A DNA stretch of 47,527 nt from Halococcus salifodinae DSM 8989 (GCF_000336935.1 NZ_AOME01000015.1:153559-201085), one strand, 5' to 3'; counted from the stretch's first letter, positions 1 through 8,038 are shown. Program-made: numbers and translations. Notes: generated by a model from the sequence alone, not told the origin.

Positions 1-18
1 GATGTGTATAAGAGACAG
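1..18. other. Tn5/Nextera mosaic-end adaptor remnant
   Basis: The first 18 bases match the transposase mosaic-end sequence used in Nextera libraries, and its reverse complement closes the window at the other end. This is not genomic DNA. Reading through it gives the artefactual N-termini MCIRDR and MYKRQ. Confidence 0.97.
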
Positions 19-19
19 G

Positions 20-385
20 TGTATGCGCGCGCTGCTCGATTCGGTCCGGAAGGGCGAACATTTAGAACACCACTCGCGGTTCGCGATCACGGCCTTCCTG
101 ACCTCGATCGGGATGACGACCGACGAGATCGTGGACTTTTACTCGGTGAACCCGGGCTTCGGCGAGGACATCACCAGATACCAGACCGACCACATCCGTG
201 GCGAGACGAGTCCAACAGAATATTCGCCGCCGTCGTGTGCCACGATGCAGTCCTACGGCGACTGTGTCAACATGGACGACCGCTGCGAGACGATCTCGCA
301 TCCGATGGCGTACTACGAGGGCGCGCTCGACGACGCCGACGACGAGGAGATCGCCGACTGGCGCGAGACCGAAGCCGACGCCTGA
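20..385 (+). CDS. priL: DNA primase large subunit PriL, C-terminal fragment
   Basis: This is the C-terminal Fe-S domain of the archaeal/eukaryotic-type primase regulatory subunit, which works with PriS to make RNA primers at replication forks. The four expected cluster cysteines are visible, with codons at 20, 236, 263 and 284, in the contexts CMRALL, CATMQ, GDCVN and RCETIS. Between them lies the conserved stretch HHSRFAITAFLTSIGM. The 5' part of the gene is missing because the contig starts here; the first complete genomic codon is the first cluster cysteine. An Asp/Glu-rich tail follows the domain, as usual for haloarchaeal proteins. The family call rests on motif recognition and I am fairly sure of it. 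Confidence 0.9.
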   Translation, partial: CMRALLDSVRKGEHLEHHSRFAITAFLTSIGMTTDEIVDFYSVNPGFGEDITRYQTDHIRGETSPTEYSPPSCATMQSYGDCVNMDDRCETISHPMAYYEGALDDADDEEIADWRETEADA

Positions 386-429
386 GCGGCGATCCGTGGC
401 TGCTGTCGACCACGCCGATCGAACCGACT

Positions 430-618
430 CTACTGCCTCGAGAGCCAGTACCCAGTCGTCACCATCACCACCACGAAGAAGACGAGACTCCCGACCAGCG
501 CGAACCCGCCCGCGCCCTCGAGGTTCGGATACACCAGACCGACGGCCACGATGGCCACGAGAAACAGCGCGACCGCAGTGGTAGAGACGGCAGCCTCGAC
601 GAACGTCTCCCGTTCCAT
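430..618 (-). CDS. Small two-helix membrane protein
   Basis: This 62-residue protein has two hydrophobic segments (about 8-30 and 37-57) joined by a short Gly/Asn-rich turn. I chose the ATG at 618 because a GGAGGT sequence abuts it and the protein then starts MERETF. An in-frame extension to 687 would add a basic segment without matching character. It resembles short haloarchaeal two-helix proteins of unknown function. It is convergent with the primase gene. Confidence 0.7.
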   Translation of the reverse strand: MERETFVEAAVSTTAVALFLVAIVAVGLVYPNLEGAGGFALVGSLVFFVVVMVTTGYWLSRQ

Positions 619-746
619 ACCTCCACTTTCGGCGGACGCGAGAAAAGCGCGTCGAAGTCGACGGGCGACGGATTTAGGATGCTTCAACCCCTATTTCCTT
701 TGTAGGCGGAACAACGGATAACGGCGAACGAGCCGTCGACAGAACC

Positions 747-1385
747 ATGACACACACTCGAAACACACCCGTGTCACGAAAGCAGTCACTCGCCCCCGAT
801 CTCGACGCGATGGCCGATCGGGCAGCCCGCGCGTGGCGCGAACGCATGGCGGTCGGATCGCTCGGCGGCGGTCGGTACGTCGTCGAGAGCGAGAGCGGTG
901 CGACCTACATCGTCTCGCTCCCCGAGAGCCGGTGCTCGTGTCCCGACCATTCGATCCGTGGCGAGCGGTGCAAACACCGCCGTCGGGTCGCGATCGAGGT
1001 GACCGAGGGACGGGTCCCACCACCCGGATTCCGCGCCGCTGACTGTCTCGCCTGTGGCCATGAGACGTTCGTTCCCGACGCGGTCCGACTCCCGCTCTGT
1101 CCCACCTGCGGGTTCGAGTCCGGCGATCGGGTCCGCGACCGCGAGACCGGCGATCTGCTCACCGTGGTCGAAACCACCGATCACCGGGCCGACGAAGTGG
1201 AGATCACGGCCACCGACTCGACCGTCGCGGCCCACCCGACGAATCGTGCGTACGACCCCGCAGAGCCGGTGGTCGAAGCCGTCTATCCCGGTAGCGAGCG
1301 CCGGTACTCGTTCCCCCGCTCGCGGCTCGTCCGCCGGCCACGGGCCGCGAGCGCTGGCGACTCTTCACCTACCGCGACCGGGTGA
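747..1385 (+). CDS. SWIM zinc-finger protein with a second Cys4 knuckle
   Basis: The protein has 212 residues. A SWIM-type zinc motif is clear at residues 63-77 (CSC, then CKH, the C-x-C-x(n)-C-x-H pattern). A second site is formed by C100-x2-C103 and C118-x2-C121. SWIM domains bind nucleic acid or protein partners. The C-terminal 80 residues contain a beta-rich stretch (GDRVRDRETGDLLTVVE) and a basic tail. The partner is unknown. Start ATG at 747. A second, unrelated SWIM protein lies at 24806-25153. Confidence 0.8.
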   Translation: MTHTRNTPVSRKQSLAPDLDAMADRAARAWRERMAVGSLGGGRYVVESESGATYIVSLPESRCSCPDHSIRGERCKHRRRVAIEVTEGRVPPPGFRAADCLACGHETFVPDAVRLPLCPTCGFESGDRVRDRETGDLLTVVETTDHRADEVEITATDSTVAAHPTNRAYDPAEPVVEAVYPGSERRYSFPRSRLVRRPRAASAGDSSPTATG

Positions 1386-1443
1386 GTCGCCGGTCCGAGC
1401 CACGGGCCCGAGCCGTTTTGCCGATCGCGCCGCGAGCCATCAT

Positions 1444-1542
1444 ATGACCGACTCGTGGGAAGGGTTGTTCGATCGTGCGAACGACCACGACGTGACGCTC
1501 GACACCCTCCAAGACGCGCTCGCGGAGCGCCGGGATGGATGA
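1444..1542 (+). CDS. Mini-ORF (32 aa) overlapping a PIN-like gene
   Basis: A 32-residue acidic, helix-prone peptide (MTDSWEGLFDRANDHD...) starts at ATG 1444 and stops at 1540-1542. It overlaps the next gene, whose ATG is at 1535, in another frame. The tight overlap implies translational coupling. Its size and position, upstream of a PIN-like protein, recall antitoxin-toxin pairs, but no DNA-binding motif is visible. Function unknown. Confidence 0.6.
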   Translation: MTDSWEGLFDRANDHDVTLDTLQDALAERRDG

Positions 1543-2005
1543 GCCGAATCCGGCACGGGTGGTCGCCGACGCCGACGTGCTCGCGGCAGACCTCCTCGTC
1601 GGTGGCCCCGCACGCGACGCGCTCGATCTCGTCCGGAGCCACTCGTGGGTCGATCTCGTCGCCAGCGACCCGCTGCTCGACGACTGTGAGGCGATCGTTG
1701 CGACACTCGCCGACGCCGACCTCGCCGCCGCCCACCGCGACAAGCTCGCCGCCCTCCGGCTGCGCGTCACCCATCCCGAGGACGATCATCCTGCGATTGC
1801 GTCGGCGGCCGCAGGCGACGCCGCTCACGTCCTCTCGTTCGACGATCGCCTCCAGGGGGCCACGGTCGGCGTCGAGATCCGCTCGCACGTCGCCACCAGC
1901 GTCAAAGCGCCCGCCGCCTTCGCCCGCCTGTTCGATCCCGAGCGGCTGTGGCCGGTGGTCGGCGACGGCGAGTATCCAGGCCCGGACCGCGATCCGCGGG
2001 CATAG
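1535..2005 (+). CDS. PIN-like domain protein
   Basis: The protein has 156 residues. It shows the acidic spacing of a PIN nuclease fold: ADADVLAAD near the N-terminus, DDCEAIV in the middle and LSFDDRL near residue 105. PIN domains are Mg2+-dependent ribonucleases found in VapC toxins and RNA-processing factors. The match is by pattern only and the sequence is divergent. It overlaps the mini-ORF at 1444-1542 by 8 bases, so the two are probably made together. Whether it is a toxin, a processing nuclease or inactive cannot be told here. Confidence 0.7.
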   Translation: MDEPNPARVVADADVLAADLLVGGPARDALDLVRSHSWVDLVASDPLLDDCEAIVATLADADLAAAHRDKLAALRLRVTHPEDDHPAIASAAAGDAAHVLSFDDRLQGATVGVEIRSHVATSVKAPAAFARLFDPERLWPVVGDGEYPGPDRDPRA

Positions 2006-2007
2006 CG

Positions 2008-2202
2008 TCAGCTCGGATCGGGTTGTTGTGTGCGCACGGTGTGGCGGGTGACGAAAAAACACGGTGGCGCGAGGACGGCGGTAATGAAGACGATCGCACC
2101 GAGAAGGAGGAGATCGCCCCAGAAGATCCAGAACCCGACGACGAGCATGACGAGCACGTACACGATGGCCGTTGTCGCGGCAACCCCAGTTGCGCGATCC
2201 AT
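2008..2202 (-). CDS. Small two-helix membrane protein
   Basis: This 64-residue protein has hydrophobic segments at about 8-28 and 30-50 and a short polar tail. I prefer the ATG at 2202 over an in-frame GTG at 2217, because a TATA-like box at 2227-2233 lies about 27 bases upstream, the spacing expected for a leaderless transcript. It converges with the PIN-like gene, with stops only a few bases apart. Function unknown. Confidence 0.7.
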   Translation of the reverse strand: MDRATGVAATTAIVYVLVMLVVGFWIFWGDLLLLGAIVFITAVLAPPCFFVTRHTVRTQQPDPS

Positions 2203-2226
2203 ACCTACATACGACACGGATGTTCA

Positions 2227-2233
2227 ATAAAAT
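2227..2233 (-). promoter_or_regulatory. TATA-like box of the 2008-2202 gene
   Basis: The sequence TTTTATT on the minus strand lies about 25-31 bases before the ATG at 2202, which fits a haloarchaeal promoter for a leaderless mRNA. Confidence 0.5.
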
Positions 2234-2283
2234 TCTCGCTAACACGACCGTCGAGATGGACGCAGCGGAGTCGACTTCGTTCC

Positions 2284-2742
2284 TCACAGCTCCTTGCGCA
2301 TCTCCACGACCGCCAACCCGCCTGGACTCTCGCCTTCGCAAACTCGCTCGTAGCCCGCCTGCTCGTAGAACCCGACCGCGTTCAGCGACGACTGGAGGAC
2401 GAGCGTCGAACAGCCCCGTCCGCGGGCGTACCCCTCTAACTCGGCAAGTAGTGCGCTCCCGACGCCGTGGCCCGCGTGGTCGGGATGAACGTAGACCGCG
2501 TGAATCTCGCCCAAATCGAGGACGAGGTGGCCGAACCCCGCGACCTCGCCGTCACGAACCGCGACGGTGAAGTGTTCGTTCGGGGCAGCGACATTGTAAT
2601 CGTCGGGCGAGCGATCGTCGGCCTTCGCCCACGCCCGGACCTCGTCGGCGTCGTAGCTATCGGGACCGAACGCCTCGACGGCGGCGGTGTGGAGGGCGGG
2701 TAGCGCGACGCGGTCCTCGCTGGTCGCGGGACGGACGTACAT
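2284..2742 (-). CDS. GNAT family N-acetyltransferase
   Basis: The protein has 152 residues and a typical GNAT fold. The acetyl-CoA-binding signature is HAGHGVGSALL (the Q/R-x-x-G-x-G/A type), preceded by the strand EIHAVYVHP and followed by STLVLQSSLNAVGFYEQAGY. The substrate cannot be read from the sequence. I start at the ATG at 2742 (MYVRPATSED), where homology-like content begins; an upstream in-frame start at 2775 is possible. Confidence 0.85.
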   Translation of the reverse strand: MYVRPATSEDRVALPALHTAAVEAFGPDSYDADEVRAWAKADDRSPDDYNVAAPNEHFTVAVRDGEVAGFGHLVLDLGEIHAVYVHPDHAGHGVGSALLAELEGYARGRGCSTLVLQSSLNAVGFYEQAGYERVCEGESPGGLAVVEMRKEL

Positions 2743-3200
2743 ACCGTGGTTTCCGGTTGAGCGTACTCGTATCACGCGATCGTGCAGCGATAGCTGTCGA
2801 GTACCTCTCCGTCGGAGATCCGTCTATTTGTGGCGGCGGTGGCACGCGGGAGCGCACGGAGTGCGCGACTCGCGCGAGGAATGACTGAGTGATGCGAACG
2901 GAGTGAGCGAACGAAGGAATCGGTTGGGGAGGCGTGTGGCTGCGGTCTCTCAGTTGTGTCGTGATTCGTCACAGATATGTTGACTGCTGTCGTCGAGTCT
3001 CGTGTGGTATCCGCGAATATCCGGTTATCTCTCTGGCATGGCATATGGCGAACGTTGCGACGTGTCTGATTCGCCTCACTGACGTTCGGCGAACCACCGC
3101 CAAGACGGTCGCTCGCTTCGCTCGCGCTGCGACCCGTCTGGTTTGCTTCGCTACCGCTCAGCAAACACCGTCGGACTCGCTTCACTCGTCCGACGAGGTA
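2743..3200. other. 458-base intergenic region rich in short inverted repeats
   Basis: I see no convincing gene. The stretch 2850-2920 contains short palindromes such as GCGCAC-GGA-GTGCGC and runs of the type GAACGGAGTGAGCGAAC. The right end holds a triple-hairpin array annotated separately. The central part, 2940-3110, has lower GC and may hold the promoter of the acetyltransferase. Confidence 0.6.
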
Positions 3201-3223
3201 TCATTCACTTCGTTCATGATACC
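3141..3223. repeat. Three tandem hairpins overlapping the rdgB 3' end
   Basis: Three consecutive inverted repeats occur: GTTTGC/GCAAAC (3141-3146 with 3161-3166), GTCGGA/TCCGAC (3170-3175 with 3189-3194) and GGTATCAT/ATGATACC (3197-3204 with 3216-3223). Their loops resemble each other (TTCGCT, TTCACT, TTCGTT). The third hairpin includes the stop codon and last codons of the RdgB gene. Confidence 0.75.
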
Positions 3224-3851
3224 ACTCCCCGAACTTCGCCAGCGCACGCCCACGATGCGAGATCGCGTTTTTCTCCACGGTACTCATCTCCGCCATCGTC
3301 GTGCCGTCGTGCTCGAAGATCGGATCGTAGCCGAACCCGCCGTCGCCACGCGGTTCGACGATCCGCCCGCGGACCACGCCCTCGAACAGTTTGACCGGCG
3401 GGCCGCTCGAACTGCTGCCGTCGTCTGCGCCCTCGTCGGGGCCCGTCGCGGCCGCAGTCACGCGGTCGCCCCGATCGACGGGGTCGGGGCTGGCGGTGAA
3501 CTCTTCGCCATCGCAGTACGCGATCACACACCGGAAGGCCGCCCGATCGTCCTCTCCTTCGTCACGCTCGCGTTCGGCGAGTCGCCCGACGGCCTCGATC
3601 CCGACCGTGTCCTCGACGTACGAGGAGTACGGGCCCGGAAACCCACCGAGCGCATCCACGAACAGGCCGGCGTCGTCGACGATCACCGGTTCGCCGGCGT
3701 GGGCGTGGGCCTCGCGCGCGCCCCGCGCAGCGATGTCGGCGAGGCTGTCGCTCTGGATCTCGGTGTAGTCGAATTCGAGCGCCGACACGTCGTCGAGATA
3801 CTCGCGGGCCTCGGCGACCTTCCCCTCGTTGGTGGTGACGTAGCGGAGCAC
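3201..3851 (-). CDS. XTP/dITP pyrophosphatase, RdgB/HAM1 family
   Basis: The protein has 216 residues and removes non-canonical purine nucleotides (ITP, dITP, XTP) from the pool by hydrolysis to the monophosphate and pyrophosphate. The family N-terminus LRYVTTNEGKVAEAREYL is present, as are VIVDDAGLFVDALGGFPGPY in the middle and GDGGFGYDPIFE near the C-terminus. I start at GTG 3851, because LRYVTTNEGK is where the family begins. A low-complexity insert (about residues 125-150, rich in Asp, Gly and Ser) is longer than usual. The last codons lie inside a hairpin of the 3141-3223 array. Confidence 0.92.
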   Translation of the reverse strand: MLRYVTTNEGKVAEAREYLDDVSALEFDYTEIQSDSLADIAARGAREAHAHAGEPVIVDDAGLFVDALGGFPGPYSSYVEDTVGIEAVGRLAERERDEGEDDRAAFRCVIAYCDGEEFTASPDPVDRGDRVTAAATGPDEGADDGSSSSGPPVKLFEGVVRGRIVEPRGDGGFGYDPIFEHDGTTMAEMSTVEKNAISHRGRALAKFGEWYHERSE

Positions 3852-3889
3852 GTGCGATGGGGGGCGCTCGGGGAGAAGTAGCCGTCGGT

Positions 3890-4168
3890 TCAGTCGACCA
3901 CGACCTCGACCGGCTCCTCGTCGGCCTCGTCTGCTTCGTCCGCTTCGTCCTCGCTCCGGCTCTCCTGGGCGAGCAGCGCGGCGACGACGGCGAGCGCGAT
4001 CCACGACCGCCAGTTGGCGAGGTTCAGGGTGTAACCGACCCCGAACGGCTTCTCGACCAGCATCTCCTCGCCGGGCTGCCAGTACGCCGAAAGCATCCGC
4101 CCGAGGCTGGGTCGCTCGAAGTTGTACGGGATTCCGAAGATCTCGCCCGACGATGGTCTGTCGGCCAT
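3890..4168 (-). CDS. DUF5808-type small membrane-associated protein
   Basis: The protein has 92 residues. The block FGIPYNFERPSLGRMLSAYW followed by FGVGYTLNLANWRSW is characteristic of the haloarchaeal DUF5808 family, recognised from memory. One hydrophobic segment (about residues 53-68) is followed by a very acidic tail of Glu-Ala-Asp repeats. Function unknown. It lies between kae1-bud32 and rdgB on the same strand with short spacers, so it may be co-transcribed with them. Confidence 0.8.
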   Translation of the reverse strand: MADRPSSGEIFGIPYNFERPSLGRMLSAYWQPGEEMLVEKPFGVGYTLNLANWRSWIALAVVAALLAQESRSEDEADEADEADEEPVEVVVD

Positions 4169-4200
4169 ACTCCGGCATACGCGCGCCCCCGTTAAGTGAT

Positions 4201-5907
4201 TTACTGGTATCTGCCCCGACCCTCGATCTCGCGGAGCCGATCGAGCACGTCGGGGCTCCCCACCTCCCCGTAGCCCTCCTCGAAGGCCGCCCGGAGCGGA
4301 TCGGGCGCGGCCGCCGTCCCGTCGAGGCTCCGCTCGAACACGTGACAGTCCATCGCGTAGTCCTCCACGCTGTCGGTGTGATAGCCGAGTCCGAAGTCGA
4401 TCAGGTAGGTCAGCCCCTCATCCGTATTGCGGTCCCCTTCGTCCCCGCCGCCAGACGCCAACGGATCGCTCACCCGGACGTTCCGCGTCGTGGGATCGCC
4501 GTGGACGAACCCGGCGGCGTGAAGCGTTGCGAGATGGCCGGCCACCGTCCGTACTGCCCGCTCGCCGCGTGCGGTCGCGGCGGTTGCGGCAGTTGCATCG
4601 GAGTCGTCCTCGCTGGCTTCGACGATCTCACGCAGATCACACTCGCCAACGTGTTCCAGCGTCAACGCCGCTTCGTGAGTGTCGACATCGTGAACGACCG
4701 GCGTCGGCACGCCTTCGCGCCGCGCTGCGCTCGTGAGACGCGCTTCCTGAACGATCCGGTCGCGACGCAGCCGTTCGTCGAGCTCCGGATGACGGTAGGC
4801 TTTCGGATGGCGACGTTTCACCACGCGGTCGCCCGCGATCTCGACTGTGGCCTCGGCACCCTGGTACGCGTCCGCGCTCCCTATCTCGCGCGCCGCGTCG
4901 TTCCGGCGCTCCTCGATGGCCCCGCGTCCGCCGCGATCCTCGCGCCACGTCACGGGAACCTCGTCGGGTCTGAATCCCGAATCCACTCGCGAGTCGGCGA
5001 TCGCGATGGTGTCGCCCGCGGCAGCCATCTTCGCGCCGAGCACCGCGATCATCCCGGCGTTGTCCTGGAGAAAGCGTGCTTCGGGCGCGAAGAACTCCGC
5101 ACCGCGCGCCTCGCACATCGCCGTCAGCATCTCTCGGAGTCGCGCGTTCTGGCCGACCCCTCCACCGAGGACGAGTTCGGACGAGCGCGTCAGCGAGAGC
5201 GCGCGTTCGGCGACCTCGGTCAGCATCCCGAACACGGTCTCTTGGAGCGAGAAACAGACGTCTTCGACGGGGGTTCCCTCATCGACGGCCGCCTTGGCTG
5301 CGCTCATGATCCCCGAGAAGGAGAAATCCATCCCGGTGACGACGTAGGGGAGATCGACGTACTCGCCCTCGGCCGCCGCGCGCTCGATCTTCGGTCCGCC
5401 GGGATGGGACCAGCCGACGTGGCGGGTGAATTTATCGAGCGCGTTGCCAACCCCCGTATCGGTGGTCTCGCCGAGGATCCGGTAGCGCCCGTTGGTGTAG
5501 CCGAGGACGTGGGCGTTCGCGCCGCTCGCGTTCAGACACACGGGAGAATCGAACCCCGATCGGTGTCGCCCGATCTCGGCGTGAGCGAGCATGTGGTTCA
5601 CGCCAACGAGCGGTACGTCGAGCGAGCCGGCGAGCGCGCGAGCGGCCGTCCCGGCGATCCGGAGACACGGACCGAGCCCGGGCCCCCGCGAGAACGCGAC
5701 CGCGTCGATCGGTTTTCCCTGTTCGTCGAGCGCCGTCTCGACCACGTCGGGAATCGCCTCGCGCATGTGCTCGGCGGCCTCGCGCGGGTGAATACCGCCG
5801 CTCTCCGGGAGGTAGGCGTCAGTCTCGATCGACACCTCGTCGGTCGCGGTGTCGTAGCACGCCGCGCTCGCGGCCCACGCGGTGCCCTCGATGCCGAGCA
5901 CGCGCAT
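4201..5907 (-). CDS. Kae1-Bud32 fusion, tRNA t6A threonylcarbamoyltransferase and kinase/ATPase
   Basis: The protein has 568 residues. Kae1 (about 1-325) transfers threonylcarbamoyl to A37 of ANN-decoding tRNAs within the KEOPS complex. It starts MRVLGIEGTAWAASA, and has the metal-ligand motif HMLAHAEIGRH, GGGVGQN and DNAGMIA. Bud32 (about 345-568) is a small atypical kinase; it shows GAEATVEI near its start, VVKRRHPKAYRHPELD, a catalytic loop HGDPTTRN and the metal-binding DFGLGYH. The fusion is standard for many euryarchaea. S27ae and S24e lie just upstream on the same strand, matching the known archaeal cluster. Confidence 0.96.
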   Translation of the reverse strand: MRVLGIEGTAWAASAACYDTATDEVSIETDAYLPESGGIHPREAAEHMREAIPDVVETALDEQGKPIDAVAFSRGPGLGPCLRIAGTAARALAGSLDVPLVGVNHMLAHAEIGRHRSGFDSPVCLNASGANAHVLGYTNGRYRILGETTDTGVGNALDKFTRHVGWSHPGGPKIERAAAEGEYVDLPYVVTGMDFSFSGIMSAAKAAVDEGTPVEDVCFSLQETVFGMLTEVAERALSLTRSSELVLGGGVGQNARLREMLTAMCEARGAEFFAPEARFLQDNAGMIAVLGAKMAAAGDTIAIADSRVDSGFRPDEVPVTWREDRGGRGAIEERRNDAAREIGSADAYQGAEATVEIAGDRVVKRRHPKAYRHPELDERLRRDRIVQEARLTSAARREGVPTPVVHDVDTHEAALTLEHVGECDLREIVEASEDDSDATAATAATARGERAVRTVAGHLATLHAAGFVHGDPTTRNVRVSDPLASGGGDEGDRNTDEGLTYLIDFGLGYHTDSVEDYAMDCHVFERSLDGTAAAPDPLRAAFEEGYGEVGSPDVLDRLREIEGRGRYQ

Positions 5908-5933
5908 CGTGTCCCTCGTTCACTCAGCCGGCG

Positions 5934-6068
5934 TCAGTCCCACTCGGTGTAGTCACACCGACCGCAGTGGAGCCGGTCGCCGTGCGAGCCGAGGAACGCG
6001 TCGCCACACCGGGGACACTGCTCGCGCTCGGTCGTGCCGTCGTCGTTGTAGATCTCGTAGCGCGTCAT
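5934..6068 (-). CDS. rps27ae: 30S ribosomal protein S27ae
   Basis: This 44-residue protein starts [16 protein letters not shown] and carries a zinc ribbon with two knuckles, CPRCGDAF and CGRCDYTEW. That is the size and pattern of archaeal S27ae, a small-subunit ribosomal protein. The ATG at 6068 directly abuts the stop codon of the S24e gene (6069-6071), so the two are co-translated. Confidence 0.95.
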   Translation of the reverse strand: MTRYEIYNDDGTTEREQCPRCGDAFLGSHGDRLHCGRCDYTEWD

Positions 6069-6392
6069 TCAGGCCTCACCCGCTTCCACGTCGGCCTCGT
6101 CGTCGCCGTCCTCGCCCGAGATCTTGTTGCGTTCGAGCATGTACTCCTGCTCGACGTCGTGGGCAGCCTCGGTCGACTCGTACACCTTCGCGTAGCCGAG
6201 CGTCTTCCGGAGCCCGAACTTGGTGTCGAGTTCGTGGATCACGACCTCGCCGGCGTCCTTGTTGAGCATCGCGGCGAGACTGTCCCGGACCGAGAGCCGC
6301 GACGGCGTGGCTTCGTCGTGGCTGACCTCGAAGCGGACGTCCGTCCGGTGGAGCATGGGGTTCTCCTCCTCGGCGGCGATTTCGATGTCCAT
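6069..6392 (-). CDS. rps24e: 30S ribosomal protein S24e
   Basis: The protein has 107 residues from the ATG at 6392 (MDIEIAAEEENPMLHRTDV). The family blocks FEVSHDEATPSRLSVRDSLA, VIHELDTKFGLRKTLGYAKV and YESTEAAHDVEQEYMLERN are intact. The tail is acidic. An upstream in-frame start at 6419 exists, but family members begin at MDIE/MDVE. S27ae follows without a gap. The normal upstream neighbour in haloarchaea, the dephospho-CoA kinase gene, is here separated by two genes. Confidence 0.95.
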   Translation of the reverse strand: MDIEIAAEEENPMLHRTDVRFEVSHDEATPSRLSVRDSLAAMLNKDAGEVVIHELDTKFGLRKTLGYAKVYESTEAAHDVEQEYMLERNKISGEDGDDEADVEAGEA

Positions 6393-6479
6393 TACGGCTA
6401 CCTCACCCGGAAGCAGCAAAAAGGATTTCGAAGCCGCTCGCAGCCGTTCGCGCTTTCAGAAGTCCCCTCAATCGCCCCT

Positions 6480-7463
6480 TCACCACCGCTGGTGGACGTG
6501 TGGCGCGATTCGTTCCTCGTAGACATCCCGGACTGCGCCGTGGCATTCGTGGCTCAGCGGGTCGGCCGCGGCGGCCGCGACGTTCTCCGCGATGTGGTCC
6601 GGTGCGGTCGAGCCGGGGATCACCGTCGAGACTGCATCGAAATCGAGGATCCACCGGAGCGCGAACTGCGCCAGCGTCCGCTCTTCTGGTACTATCCGCC
6701 GGAGTTCCTCGACGGCCGCGACGCCCGGTTCGAGCGGGACGCCCGCGAACGTCTCGCCGACGTCGAACGCCTCGCCGTCACGGTTGAAGTTCCGGTGGTC
6801 GTTTGCGGGGAACTCGTCGTCGGCGTCGATGGTTCCGGTCAAGAGTCCCGAGGCCAGCGGCACGCGCACGATGATCCCCACGTCCGCCCGGTCGGCCGCG
6901 TCGAACAGCCGCTCGACCGGGCGCTGGCGGAACGGGTTGCAGATGACCTGGATCGTCTCGACGCCGGGGTACTCGATCGCCTTCAGCCCCTCCTCGACTC
7001 GTTCGACGCTGACGCCGTAGCCCGCGATCCGGTCCTCGTCGGCGAGCGTGTCGAGCGCCTCGAACGTCGCCGGCCGATAGTACGCGTCGGTCGGCGGGCA
7101 GTGGAGCTGGAGGAGATCGAGCGTGTCGACCCCGAGGTTCTCACGGCTGCGATCCACGAATTCTCGAAGGTTGTCCTCGGTGTAGCTCGCGGCCTCGTGG
7201 GGATCGAGCCGGCGGCCCGCCTTCGTCGCCACGATCGGGTCCTCGGGTCGGTCATCGAGCACTTCACGAATGAGGCGCTCGCTCCGGCCGTCGCCGTAGA
7301 CGTCGGCGGTGTCGACGAACGTCACGCCCTCGTCGATCGCCGCGTCGATCGCGGCGCGGCCCTCGTCCTCGGAGACGTCGCCCCAGTCGCCGCCGACGTT
7401 CCACGTGCCGAGCCCCACTTCGGAAACGCCGTACCCCATCGAACCGAGCTCTCGTTCGTCCAT
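6480..7463 (-). CDS. Aldo/keto reductase
   Basis: The protein has 327 residues. It is a TIM-barrel NAD(P)H-dependent oxidoreductase of the AKR superfamily. The catalytic tetrad is recognisable: FVDTADVYG (Asp and Tyr), VATKAG (Lys) and LLQLHCPP (His). The cofactor-binding end is STVIPGSTAPDHIAENV. The substrate is not predictable. It sits with the next membrane-protein gene inside the ribosomal/KEOPS cluster, where I would not expect it. Confidence 0.92.
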   Translation of the reverse strand: MDERELGSMGYGVSEVGLGTWNVGGDWGDVSEDEGRAAIDAAIDEGVTFVDTADVYGDGRSERLIREVLDDRPEDPIVATKAGRRLDPHEAASYTEDNLREFVDRSRENLGVDTLDLLQLHCPPTDAYYRPATFEALDTLADEDRIAGYGVSVERVEEGLKAIEYPGVETIQVICNPFRQRPVERLFDAADRADVGIIVRVPLASGLLTGTIDADDEFPANDHRNFNRDGEAFDVGETFAGVPLEPGVAAVEELRRIVPEERTLAQFALRWILDFDAVSTVIPGSTAPDHIAENVAAAAADPLSHECHGAVRDVYEERIAPHVHQRW

Positions 7464-7537
7464 CGATCCCCGATCCGGCCGTGGCGGGTGTAGATGTGTC
7501 GGTCGTTTCCGTCACCACGAAACCCAGTGTGCCGTCC

Positions 7538-8008
7538 TCACTTCGGGGCTGAGGCCGTAATCTCGCCGAACACTCCGACGAGCCAGGCCGCGAGCGCGAG
7601 GAAGACCAGCCCCACTGCGCCGGTGATGAGAACGGGGTCCAACTGGGTGGAGCCGAAGAGGACGAACAGCGCGAACACGAGCGACAGGACGCCGACCACG
7701 GCGAGCGCACCGGCCACGCCCGACTGCCACGCGGGACGCCCGCGGTCGCCCGTCGTCTCCCGAACACCGGTGACGACGGCTGCTCCCACCAGCCCGAGCC
7801 CGACGAGATACAGCCCGAACACCAGATCGAAGTTCGACTGTACGGGTCCGAGAACCCCTTCGAGCATGTCGAACCCCACGATGATGAGATAGCCCGGAAT
7901 CTGAACCGGCGGGAACTGAACACCGAAGGCCAACCCGTACAGACCGACGATGACCGCGGTCCCGATCACGGCGTCGCGGGCGAACGGCCCCACACGAGTG
8001 TTGGCCAT
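7538..8008 (-). CDS. Multi-pass membrane protein of unknown function
   Basis: The protein has 156 residues and about four to five hydrophobic segments (about 14-30, 38-55, 61-82, 97-118 and 127-149). No domain is recognised. I choose the ATG at 8008, because the box at 8033-8038 is 25-30 bases upstream, as expected for a leaderless mRNA. It precedes the aldo/keto reductase gene on the same strand with a 74-base spacer. Confidence 0.75.
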   Translation of the reverse strand: MANTRVGPFARDAVIGTAVIVGLYGLAFGVQFPPVQIPGYLIIVGFDMLEGVLGPVQSNFDLVFGLYLVGLGLVGAAVVTGVRETTGDRGRPAWQSGVAGALAVVGVLSLVFALFVLFGSTQLDPVLITGAVGLVFLALAAWLVGVFGEITASAPK

Positions 8009-8032
8009 AGCTAAACACACTCGAACGGATGG

Positions 8033-8038
8033 TATAAT
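8033..8038 (-). promoter_or_regulatory. TATA box of the 7538-8008 membrane protein gene
   Basis: The minus-strand sequence ATTATA lies 25-30 bases before the ATG at 8008. This marks an independent promoter inside the cluster, consistent with the two interposed genes being a separate unit. Confidence 0.6.

Noticed and set aside
4153-5952. A 599-codon plus-strand frame
   Set aside because: It is the shadow of the Kae1-Bud32 gene caused by high-GC codon use, with no domain content.
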